A stretch of 14,648 nucleotides of DNA from Coemansia sp. RSA 1804 (Eukaryota; Kickxellomycota; Kickxellomycetes; Kickxellales; Kickxellaceae). Where the stretch lies: the NCBI GenBank assembly GCA_027578815.1, contig JANBTH010000569.1:1-14648 (forward strand), given 5' to 3'. The translations under genes and the position numbers were made by a program. Below the pieces are notes generated by a model. That model saw only the letters and a list, made by a program, of their open reading frames with translations, did not search any database and was not told the DNA's origin. Shown here piece by piece: positions 7,869 through 14,648 of the stretch (positions are counted from its first letter, which is position 1; each line of letters opens with the position of its first letter).

Positions 7869-9686
7869 ATGACCTCGAATTTGCTGGTAAAGGAAAGAAA
7901 AGTTGACACCAAAGAGTCTGGCACCAAGCTGCGCAACTTTATTGTTCACCAGTTTCGCCAAGAACTTGCTATCCGGGCCGACGCTATAGCCGCACTACGA
8001 CAGAAACGGGTACGCGTGAATGGAGCCATTGTCCTGGATTCATACCAGCTGAAGGAGGGCGATCTTGTCCGGGTGGAAATCGATCCAATACAGGCCATCA
8101 AAAGCCGCCTCCATTCGCTGGACATAGAGCTTAGGCATGCAGAAGATGGGCTTGTTGTTTTGGCTAAAGCGCCTGGTGTCAGCTGTCCAGATGTTGAATG
8201 GGCAGCGCCGGCTCTTCTGCTGGTATCTCGGGAAACGCAGTGTGTGGAGATCGAAGGATGCCAGCTAAACCCGTGGATCGCCGTGAATACTGTCGAAAAG
8301 AGCATACGGGGGCTTGTTTTGGTTGTTGATACTGAGGAACGGCGCAATGCTGTGCTGCAACTCATTAAAAGTGGCAAAGTTGTGTTTGGAATATGCGCAT
8401 TGTGCCAAGGAAGCGCCGATCAAGACATAATCAACAATGCGTCAGCGGAATCCATAGCGACAAGCGTAAACCAGACGGTTTCAGATGGTGCGAACCGACT
8501 GGATATGTGGTATGCAGATAACGGTCTGCCCTCGGATGTCTTTGACAATGTTGATGTCGAAGTTCTATCAACATGGAAAAGCTCGAGCGTTGGTCGCTTG
8601 TCTGTGGTTAAGGGCCTGGTACGTCGGACTGTCAAGCCTGGTCTTGTTCTGCGCCGATTTCTTTACGAGCTCGGCCATCCTGTCGTAGGGATGCAGACAT
8701 ATTCCCTGCCATTGCCAAACCACAGAGACAAGGGCGTTCTTTTGTCCATTGTCAGCATTGAAATGCCGTCACTGACAGTTAATGACTCTCAAATTTCTGT
8801 TAGCGACACCGTGCCGCCAAAATTCCAGGCTGTTTGTGAGCGCGAGTCCAGGTTTTATCGGCAGCGCCAGGAAAAGGCACGCACAGATATTGCAGATGTA
8901 GGTGAATATTCAAAGAACGCATCTATATCCTTTTTGACACAACAGTCCGAGACTGACTCAGATACCATGGAAGGGGTTGAGGTCGATGTAACAAAAGGAA
9001 AGCCAGTTGCTTATATATCGGGTTTCAAACGCTTTTGCGGTTATGCATTCCATGTCACTCCAGATACTCTGATTCCTCGACCAAGTACGGAGACTCTGGC
9101 CAGCACTACAGTCGAACATTTGAAGAACCAAACTAGCAGAGAGCCAGAACCAGTGAGGATTATGGATCTGGGAACGGGCAACGGTTGTATTCTGCTGTCA
9201 GTTCTTCTTTGTGTTGATGGTGTACGAGGCATTGGTATCGACATTAGCGATCCTGCTCTTGAGGTGGCCAGGCGTAACTGCGAACTTCACTTCATGCAAG
9301 ACCGTGCTATATTTCTGACAGGCTGTTTCGGTTCATTCGCATTGGATCCGCTCGTAATGGCCCAAGGCCCCTTTGATTTTATTGCTTGCAATCCTCCATA
9401 CATCTCCGATAGAAAAGCAAACAGAATGCGTGCAACGATAGGGCATGAGCCCCAATTGGCACTCATTGCAAAGGATGGCGGGTACCAGGCCTACCGCGAC
9501 ATTTGCAGGTCTCTAGAAGCGAATCTTTCCATTCTGCGCACCGGCGGCAGTATTGGCTTTGAGATCGGTAAGGATATGGCTGGAGGTGTGCGCCGCATCT
9601 TCAGCCGCTGGAAAGAAACAGGCGCATTTGAGGACCAACACGGATTTCTTCGCGTTATCGTGTTCCAGCGTCCTGCTTCTGTATGA
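7869..9686 (+). CDS. MTQ1: Fusion protein: S4 domain + degenerate RluA pseudouridine synthase + HemK/PrmC-type glutamine methyltransferase
   Basis: This 605-residue protein has three parts. Residues 20-75 form an S4 RNA-binding fold (TKLRNFIVHQF, LRQKRVRVNGAIVLDSYQLK, EGDLVRVEID). Residues 80-300 follow the RluA/RluD pseudouridine synthase layout (DGLVVLAKAPGVSCP, RGLVLVVDTEERRN, ELGHPVVGMQTYSLPLP), but the catalytic HRLD is NTVE (140-143) and GRTHQIR is absent, so it should not isomerise uridine. Residues 378-603 are a HemK/PrmC methyltransferase: PVAYISGFKRFCGYAFHVTP, LIPRPSTE (401-408), SAM-binding DLGTGNG (433-439) and catalytic NPPY (508-511). The organellar Mtq1/HEMK1 signature is present rather than the Mtq2 type. 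The usual helical N-terminal domain of PrmC is not evident between the two enzyme-like parts. The likely role is methylation of the GGQ glutamine of a release factor, probably mitochondrial, with an RNA-binding front end; the symbol refers to the methyltransferase part only. There is no obvious presequence, and the Kozak context is strong. Confidence 0.85.
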   Translation: MTSNLLVKERKVDTKESGTKLRNFIVHQFRQELAIRADAIAALRQKRVRVNGAIVLDSYQLKEGDLVRVEIDPIQAIKSRLHSLDIELRHAEDGLVVLAKAPGVSCPDVEWAAPALLLVSRETQCVEIEGCQLNPWIAVNTVEKSIRGLVLVVDTEERRNAVLQLIKSGKVVFGICALCQGSADQDIINNASAESIATSVNQTVSDGANRLDMWYADNGLPSDVFDNVDVEVLSTWKSSSVGRLSVVKGLVRRTVKPGLVLRRFLYELGHPVVGMQTYSLPLPNHRDKGVLLSIVSIEMPSLTVNDSQISVSDTVPPKFQAVCERESRFYRQRQEKARTDIADVGEYSKNASISFLTQQSETDSDTMEGVEVDVTKGKPVAYISGFKRFCGYAFHVTPDTLIPRPSTETLASTTVEHLKNQTSREPEPVRIMDLGTGNGCILLSVLLCVDGVRGIGIDISDPALEVARRNCELHFMQDRAIFLTGCFGSFALDPLVMAQGPFDFIACNPPYISDRKANRMRATIGHEPQLALIAKDGGYQAYRDICRSLEANLSILRTGGSIGFEIGKDMAGGVRRIFSRWKETGAFEDQHGFLRVIVFQRPASV

Positions 9687-9757
9687 TAGATAGATCTTTA
9701 CTTTATCCGCTTGGTAGTTCTTGGAATGCTAATGTAAAGCAAATGCAACTTGGGCTA
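9687..9757. other. Short convergent gap between the fusion gene and AGGF1-like gene
   Basis: Only 71 bases separate the two stop codons. No canonical AATAAA is seen on either strand; GATAAAG on the minus strand and CATAAAAAC at the end of the AGGF1 coding region are near variants. The two mRNAs almost certainly overlap at their 3' ends. Confidence 0.5.
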
Positions 9758-11197
9758 TCAGCCATAAAAACGCTCCTGCGTTATTCGAGCTACTCTGCCT
9801 TTCCTGCTTTCCCCCTGCTCTTGGTCGGTGGGCGCTCCCAGTCCAGCCCTCGAATCGTTTCCTGCAACCTCGACAGGATTAACAATGCCGCTTTCATTTG
9901 CTCCAAGTCCCGATCCAGGCGTCCACCCAATCTTTTGCAATAGCGAGAACCCCTTGTTGCTTTGCTCAATCGGTGCTCTGTAAGTGGTAGTCTGCTGAGG
10001 TACAATACCCTCATATGCTTCACTAGCATGCACCTCTTGCCAAAGCGTCTCTGACTTGCCAGCTTCAAACTTCTGGTGTGACTGGCCTTGAAGCTGGCGT
10101 CGCAATCTTGCACGATCCGTGTATGCAGCTCCACTTTTGCTACCTCTCTTTTCAGCGTGCGTATGCCTCTGTCCAAGAGCATTCGGATTCTCCTTTTGCT
10201 TCTTATTGCTATTATCGCCAGTATTATCTTTGTCGCTGTGATTATCTTTTATGGTCGACAGCCCTGAATGTGTTCCGGCCAGCTGCTTGTCTTGGCCTTG
10301 ACTAGACCGATCGCCGCTATTTGCCAGGGTAGAGATCTCGTTGCTTCCAGAGTTGTGGCACTTTGCACACGCCCACTGTTCATGCACGTGTAATTCGAGT
10401 GTTGTCTGGCCAACTTTAACAGTGTCAAGGTGGCAGAGTAGTCGAGGCTTGCTTGTGGTCTTTGGATCCGAAAGACGCGTCCCGTTGACAAAAGTCCCGT
10501 GTGTTGAGCCTTGGTCAACGATAAACATAGACAGCTTGACACAATTCTGAAGCACAGGGTCGCATTTATGTATGCGATCATGCAGCAGACAATCTCCATC
10601 TGATATACTTTCGGCGTTAACTGTCTCGATTTCGCCGTCTTCTGAGCCGGCTCTCTGTATCGGGCTCATACCTTCATGCTCGGCATTATTGGCCGGCTCA
10701 GCGTATATCCTTGCATGGTAGCGCGATATCTCAATCTCAGGAATGCGCAATTGGTGAACGGTGTGGTCTTGAAGCCGATCCCTTCCAATAGCAAGCCCTC
10801 CGTCATTTGCGTTAATGTCGACTACGTTTCCTTTTGGCCAGCATTCGGACTCTATCACAACCAGTCGCAATACGCCTTGAAAGTCCGACTGGCCTGGCAC
10901 ATTTTCAATCTGCTGGGCTGGTATGTATGTCTGTGTGTCTTGGTCATAGAACGACTGCTCACCGGTGTGCAGATCGAGCCATATTCCAGTGCTCCTGTTG
11001 AACGCGTACCGTGGGTCGGTTGAAACTTCAAATCCTTCGAGCAGCTGGTCTTGCTTGCTTTGTACGATCGTTGATTGCCGCCGTTCATCTTCGTTGTTCG
11101 CTGCAGCGTGGAATGCCACCGTATTTTCCACAGTAGAGAGACTCTCTGTGGTTTTCGCTGCAAGGTATTCCTCCAAATCTTCCTCAAACGATGTCAT
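9758..11197 (-). CDS. AGGF1: AGGF1-like protein with OCRE, FHA and G-patch domains
   Basis: This 479-residue protein has the AGGF1 domain order. An OCRE repeat lies at about 62-93 (YAFNRSTGIWLDLHTGEQSFY). The FHA domain lies at about 108-272: LAIGRDR (135-141), LRIPEIEISRYHARIY (150-165) and IVDQGSTHGTFVNGTRL (226-242), supplying the phosphothreonine-binding Arg, Ser and His-Gly positions. A CAKC pair (277-280) follows, as in human AGGF1. The G-patch lies at about 413-456 (KGFSLLQKIGWTPGSGLGAN), then a basic RKGRVARITQERFYG end. The middle (285-360) is polar and low-complexity. The FHA carries an insertion of about 50 residues (166-218) absent from the human protein. Human AGGF1 is linked to angiogenesis and also occurs in spliceosomal complexes; here a nuclear RNA-related role is more likely, with the G-patch perhaps activating a DEAH helicase. 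The start ATG has A at -3 and is preceded by AT-rich non-coding sequence. Confidence 0.85.
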   Translation of the reverse strand: MTSFEEDLEEYLAAKTTESLSTVENTVAFHAAANNEDERRQSTIVQSKQDQLLEGFEVSTDPRYAFNRSTGIWLDLHTGEQSFYDQDTQTYIPAQQIENVPGQSDFQGVLRLVVIESECWPKGNVVDINANDGGLAIGRDRLQDHTVHQLRIPEIEISRYHARIYAEPANNAEHEGMSPIQRAGSEDGEIETVNAESISDGDCLLHDRIHKCDPVLQNCVKLSMFIVDQGSTHGTFVNGTRLSDPKTTSKPRLLCHLDTVKVGQTTLELHVHEQWACAKCHNSGSNEISTLANSGDRSSQGQDKQLAGTHSGLSTIKDNHSDKDNTGDNSNKKQKENPNALGQRHTHAEKRGSKSGAAYTDRARLRRQLQGQSHQKFEAGKSETLWQEVHASEAYEGIVPQQTTTYRAPIEQSNKGFSLLQKIGWTPGSGLGANESGIVNPVEVAGNDSRAGLGAPTDQEQGESRKGRVARITQERFYG

Positions 11198-11489
11198 TTC
11201 CCAAGAATACGCATTTCAAAAGCCCAAAAGGAGAATTTGCATGAAAAAAAAACAAAAAAAAAACGGAAAGCGAAAACAAACCCGTCTTACGTTTCTGAAA
11301 CCGTGATCCCACTCAGTTATGTCTCTTGCATGTGCTTGCAAAGCTGCCAAAAAATCCGCAGCAAACTAAACTTGAAAGAAAGCTATTAAAATTAAAACAA
11401 AAGTTTTGCTTCTTCCTCTATATCTATTTTTCTTTGCTTTTATCTTTTTATTTCTTATGTCAAGTCCTGTTTTTTTTTGAAGTAGAGAA
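11198..11489. promoter_or_regulatory. Divergent promoter region of the AGGF1-like gene and MAG1, with poly(dA:dT) tract
   Basis: These 292 bases separate the two divergent start codons. A nearly pure A tract (11244-11263, one interrupting C) is a likely nucleosome-depleting element of the kind common in fungal promoters. T-rich runs at 11400-11475 lead up to the MAG1 start, ending TTTTTTTTGAAGTAGAGAAATG. No clear TATA box is visible. Confidence 0.5.
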
Positions 11490-12512
11490 ATGACGGTGTC
11501 TATTCGGCGCAGCGCCCGTCTGCTTGCAAGGACTGCAGACCCAACTACTCTTACTACTGCCACGGCAAAAGCAACGGCAGTATCTGCGACAGATGCCACC
11601 ACCGGAAGAGTAGCCAAAAGCAAACGCGTCAAGAGCAGCAAGAGCAAAGGAAAGCAGAGTGATATTGGAGATTGTTTGCCTGTGGTTGTTTTACAAGCAG
11701 AACAAGGCAACGGAGCAGCGAACCCAAGAGCCAATGCCAAGCCTGAAAGCACATTCCAGTCACTTGCCGACCCTGGAGCAATTGATGAGGCTATTCGTTT
11801 TCTAAAGGATGCAGATCCAAAGCTGGCTCACATCATTGACAGAACTACTGAGAAGTGCGCAATGGGGCTTCCAAGAGAAAGTGAAAGCGACACAAACAGT
11901 TATATTTCCCTATGCCAATCAATCATCTACCAACAGCTGGCGGGTAAGGCAGCCGAAGCTATTCTTCTCAGGTTTCTGAAAAGATACGGGGCTCGCAGGA
12001 ATCCAGATGTGGACCATTCGCAGTCTAGCATGTCATCGTCTTCTGACGGTCTACCTACCGCCCCAGCGCTATCAATCAAAGACTTTGTCTTTCCTTCTGC
12101 AGAGCAGGTGGCTGGATTCGATGTTGACGAGATGAAGGCAGTTGGGCTTGGCCAGAGAAAGGCGGAATATTTGAAAGAGGTTGCCATAAACTTTAGAAAC
12201 GGGACCTTGTCAGAGGAGCGGCTAGCAATGATGTCTGATGACGAAGTATCGCAGGCACTTGTTTCCATCCGCGGGATTGGGCAGTGGACAGCAGACATGT
12301 TCTTGATGTTCCATCTAAAGAGACCCAACGTGCTTCCGACGCTGGATCTCGCGGTTCGCAAGGCAATGTGCCAGCATTTTGGCGTGCCTTTTGGAAAGAA
12401 AACGCCAACTCATGATCAGATGGTCAGGCTTGGCGAGATCTGGGAACCTTATAGATCAGTCGCAACGTGGTACATGTGGCGTTCGCTTAACACAGTGACG
12501 CAGGAGAGTTAA
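11490..12512 (+). CDS. MAG1: DNA-3-methyladenine glycosylase II (AlkA/Mag1, HhH-GPD family)
   Basis: This 340-residue glycosylase should remove 3-methyladenine and other alkylated purines to begin base-excision repair. The HhH-GPD core spans about 95-338: SLCQSIIYQQLAGKAAEAIL (140-159), the helix-hairpin-helix LVSIRGIGQWTADMFLMF (257-274) with W266, and VLPTLDLAVRK (281-291), where D286 is the catalytic aspartate. IWEPYRSVATWYMWR (317-331) closes the fold. There is no Fe-S cluster cysteine set and no 8-oxoguanine lysine, so it is Mag-type rather than Nth or Ogg1. Two regions are longer than in S. pombe Mag1 (228): an N-terminal 90-residue Ala/Thr/Lys/Ser-rich extension, and a Ser-rich loop at 170-198. 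The extension begins MTVSIRRSARLLART and contains a basic KSKRVKSSKSKGK. It could carry mitochondrial and nuclear targeting signals. The ATG has a purine at -3. Confidence 0.92.
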   Translation: MTVSIRRSARLLARTADPTTLTTATAKATAVSATDATTGRVAKSKRVKSSKSKGKQSDIGDCLPVVVLQAEQGNGAANPRANAKPESTFQSLADPGAIDEAIRFLKDADPKLAHIIDRTTEKCAMGLPRESESDTNSYISLCQSIIYQQLAGKAAEAILLRFLKRYGARRNPDVDHSQSSMSSSSDGLPTAPALSIKDFVFPSAEQVAGFDVDEMKAVGLGQRKAEYLKEVAINFRNGTLSEERLAMMSDDEVSQALVSIRGIGQWTADMFLMFHLKRPNVLPTLDLAVRKAMCQHFGVPFGKKTPTHDQMVRLGEIWEPYRSVATWYMWRSLNTVTQES

Positions 12513-12684
12513 TTCTTGGCTGCGACTCCACATTTTGGTCTGCATACCAGCGCATTCATATGGACACATCTGTCATATATATCGGTATTGGACAAGCTTT
12601 TTTGTTTTGTTTAGTGGATGTTGACATTTCAAGGCACTTCCAGCAACAGTCGCTAGGACACGTTTTCCAACAAAAAACAAGCCA

Positions 12685-12690
12685 TTTATT
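12685..12690 (-). terminator. Poly(A) signal for the SMIM8-like gene
   Basis: TTTATT on the plus strand is AATAAA on the minus strand, 58 bases downstream of the SMIM8-like stop codon, a usual distance for a short 3' UTR. Confidence 0.5.
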
Positions 12691-12713
12691 ATTTTGCTTT
12701 CTCAAACCTGCAG

Positions 12714-12719
12714 AATAAA
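12714..12719 (+). terminator. Possible poly(A) signal for MAG1
   Basis: AATAAA lies about 200 bases after the MAG1 stop codon in the convergent gap (12513-12747), which contains no gene. If used, the MAG1 transcript would overlap the 3' end of the SMIM8-like gene. Confidence 0.35.
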
Positions 12720-12747
12720 AAAATGCTGAAGCCCATCATTATTCATG

Positions 12748-13089
12748 CTACTGGGAAGAATTGCGTTTCAGCTCAGCCATGCGTTCTTGGTATGTAGATG
12801 CACGCTGCGGACTGGGTAGATCCGACTCCTTTGCACTTGCACCCTCAATAATGCTCTGGTTCTGGCGGTGCTCGAGCTCGCTAGACCCCAACCAGAACAC
12901 AATCCCAGCCATTGCAACAACGCCTCCGTACATTATCAGCCTGTTTGGCTTCATGAACAGCTCGGGGTTGAGTACCTTGAATAGGCGGGTCGCTGGCATA
13001 TCATGCTTGGGTATGCTGGATTTTGCATTGCTAGTGCCAGTAGGTTGATGTGTGCTCGAGTTCGAAAACTCTGGCTTATTATCAGACAT
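12748..13089 (-). CDS. SMIM8: SMIM8-like small single-pass membrane protein
   Basis: This 113-residue protein has a polar N-terminus (1-33), a juxtamembrane motif RLFKVLNPELFMKPNRLIMY (35-54), one transmembrane helix (about 51-68, GGVVAMAGIVFWLG) and a charged C-terminal tail. The motif closely resembles human SMIM8 (TLFRAVNPELFIKPNKPVM), as does the position of the helix, so I assign it to the SMIM8 family. The molecular role of that family is poorly known; an organelle-membrane location is likely but not shown here. The N-terminus is Ser/Asn/Thr-rich and not a classical presequence. A TATA box lies about 40 bases upstream and a poly(A) signal 58 bases downstream, supporting expression. The tail ends YQERMAELKRNSSQ. 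It converges with MAG1. Confidence 0.75.
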   Translation of the reverse strand: MSDNKPEFSNSSTHQPTGTSNAKSSIPKHDMPATRLFKVLNPELFMKPNRLIMYGGVVAMAGIVFWLGSSELEHRQNQSIIEGASAKESDLPSPQRASTYQERMAELKRNSSQ

Positions 13090-13128
13090 GTTGAGTACAG
13101 CTAGTATAGAGAGTAGATCTCCGTCAGA

Positions 13129-13136
13129 TATTTATA
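13129..13136 (-). promoter_or_regulatory. SMIM8: TATA box of the SMIM8-like gene
   Basis: The minus strand reads TATAAATA here, ending 40 bases upstream of the SMIM8-like start codon. With usual spacing, transcription would begin only about ten bases before the ATG, giving a very short leader. Confidence 0.5.
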
Positions 13137-14648
13137 TGCGATGGGCCAAATAAACTGTTGGTGGTGGCGATTATACTTTGCGTCTATAATGACAAGCGCT
13201 ACAACTAAAATGGCGGATGGGGTTTGAAGGACGATTCAGCTTTCTACACAATCGTTGTGTGCAAAAGGAGGCTATTTTTCTGCTGGTGGAGAACTAAAAA
13301 AAAAGTGAAGCACAGCAGCTGCATCCATTGTTTAAACGAAAAATTGAAGCTATTGTATGGAATCTGCACAGGTTGGCTGCTTAGGCTGCAAAGCGTGTAT
13401 GAGACGATGCAAATTACAGGGTGGCGCCACGTGAGACAAGGTTGGTTTGAAGAATGTGGATGGAGCAATGAACGCTCTGGGTCATTTTTGATTATTCACG
13501 CTTTTCCGTTTTGGAAGCTGAGATGGCGTGAGACTACTGTGATATAATGGACATGGAAATAGGTACCCGCTGGCAAGAGCTGCCCCATCTGGTGGTGTGT
13601 CGTGGCTGCTATGATGTGCTGTACGGCGCATATGTTGATTGTAATCTTTGTTGTTTGTCTGAAAGTCCTGTCTAATATCATCTTCAGCATGGTCATATGG
13701 AAAGGTAAGATCCTGGCCATGTCTGGATGGATGCGCCGCAAGGCCCAAGAGATAAGACAAGATAGAATTAGGCGGTGTAGAAAAAAGCTGGGCATTTAAA
13801 GTACATTAGCAGTATCAAAGTACAGATGTCTAAGATGTCAAATCAATATTAAAATCTGAGGAATAGAAGAGGCGCCACTACCAAAGCTGCTGTCTCTGAA
13901 GATATTATAATTTAGAAAAAGGGACTTTAAAGCCTACGCTTGGACTGTCCAACCGATTTTAAACAAGTACATTATTCGAGGGCTTGAAGCATCTTTTGCG
14001 TAGTCGACTTCTTCTGCCGAAGGATTCCCGTACTTCCTCCAAGTAGCTAGTTCTTATTATGAATCTCAATAATGGATCCAACTTATTGTCTGTCGGTGGC
14101 ACAACGAAACAACACACTTGCAGCAGCGCCATCTGCGCTTGTTGTAGGGGCTTCCCCCATCCGTATCATGTAAACACGGTCAAACATATGCTGGGGAGAA
14201 GACAAACAGATGCCTTTGCTTCATGATCTTCCTTATTTTGCAATAAGAAGTAAAACTGAGGCTATGTGCCAAGGCTAACAACTAGTTGGCTGTCTTTTAT
14301 CAAATGCTTTGGACATACAGCCGAGAATTTCCCGTCATGCTAGTTTCTTGGCATGCACACCACCTAACATACATAAATGATGAACTATAGCTCAATTGGA
14401 TATTTAGTATTTTAGTCACCGGCAAAGGGATCCAACAGACTATGGTTGATTGCATATTGCTATGGCTGTAGCTCGCAACATTTGCACTGTGTGGTGCCAA
14501 TAGAATCTATGGTTATCGCCAACAGAAGGAAGTCTGCAAAACGACTATTCAAGCTAGTAAGCTTGTGTGGAGGGATATCCTGGTCCATCTGCAATATACG
14601 ATCCATTGCTTGATACGCACATATTTGGAATGAATGCATGCGAATTTA
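13137..14648. other. Gene-poor right end; no supportable gene
   Basis: About 1.5 kb without a recognisable coding region, the longest such stretch in the window. Overlapping short frames occur at 13224-13547 (+), 13482-13760 (-), 13496-13795 (-) and 13602-13799 (+). None has family resemblance and they conflict with one another. The 13602-13799 frame (65 residues) has a hydrophobic stretch followed by a basic tail, but this can arise by chance. Near the right edge two stretches look slightly more protein-like: a minus-strand frame at 14639..14460 (59 residues) and a plus-strand open segment from 14561 to the end. They overlap, so at most one is real; either could be an exon of a gene beyond the window. 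No tRNA, rRNA or transposon end was recognised. Confidence 0.45.
13421..13433. promoter_or_regulatory. Palindrome GTGGCGCCAC overlapping an E-box CACGTG
   Basis: A perfect ten-base palindrome (13421-13430) shares its last three bases with CACGTG (13428-13433), the site of basic helix-loop-helix factors such as Cbf1 or Pho4 in fungi. It is GC-rich in an AT-rich non-coding stretch, about 330 bases upstream of the SMIM8-like gene. Function is unproven. Confidence 0.25.

Noticed and set aside
7946..8377. 143-codon minus-strand frame opposite the fusion gene
   Set aside because: Ser/Thr/Arg-rich antisense of well-supported S4/RluA coding sequence.
11927..12361. 144-codon minus-strand frame opposite MAG1
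   Set aside because: Antisense of the conserved HhH-GPD core with no independent similarity.
13602..13799. 65-residue frame with a hydrophobic stretch and basic tail
   Set aside because: Could be a small membrane protein, but it overlaps two longer frames on the other strand and shows no known motif or promoter. Not strong enough to call.
14059..14226. 55-residue Cys-containing plus-strand frame
   Set aside because: Short, no family motif, and within the range expected by chance.
1..14648. Search for tRNA genes, transposon ends, CRISPR-like arrays or a multi-gene defence or metabolic cluster
   Set aside because: No tRNA A/B-box pair, terminal inverted repeat, reverse-transcriptase or transposase motif or spaced repeat was seen. 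The genes are unrelated housekeeping functions on both strands.

Overview
The window looks like fungal nuclear DNA. Its genes encode eukaryote-specific proteins (a THUMP tRNA-acetylation adaptor, SWAP/SURP and SPF27 splicing proteins, a NudE dynein regulator, a Utp23 ribosome-biogenesis factor, an FHA/G-patch protein). They are packed tightly on both strands, mostly as single uninterrupted reading frames. AGGF1-like and SMIM8-like genes, a NudE with clear similarity to animal NDEL1, and few introns suggest an early-diverging fungus, possibly a Kickxellomycotina relative. That placement is inference, not something read directly from the sequence.

Layout from left to right: (1) positions 1-72 hold the 5' end of a minus-strand gene whose start looks like a mitochondrial presequence; (2) TAN1/THUMPD1 (+), a SFSWAP-like splicing regulator (+), a NudE/NDEL1 homologue (+, with an N-terminal intron) and SPF27/BCAS2 (+); (3) UTP23 (-), convergent with BCAS2; (4) a 605-residue protein (+), divergent from UTP23, that joins an S4 RNA-binding domain, a degenerate RluA-type pseudouridine synthase domain and a HemK/PrmC-type glutamine methyltransferase; (5) an AGGF1-like OCRE-FHA-G-patch protein (-), convergent with the fusion gene; (6) an AlkA/Mag1 DNA-3-methyladenine glycosylase (+), divergent from AGGF1; (7) a SMIM8-like small membrane protein (-), convergent with MAG1; (8) about 1.5 kb at the right end with no gene I can support.

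The genes do not form an operon-like system. RNA handling recurs (TAN1, SWAP, SPF27, UTP23, AGGF1-like, the S4/RluA/HemK fusion), but these are ordinary housekeeping genes and the clustering may be chance. The most unusual object is the fusion gene. Its pseudouridine synthase part has lost the catalytic HRLD signature and the GRTHQIR motif. Its methyltransferase part keeps the SAM-binding and NPPY motifs. It may be a release-factor or ribosomal methyltransferase that uses a dead pseudouridine synthase as an RNA-binding module.
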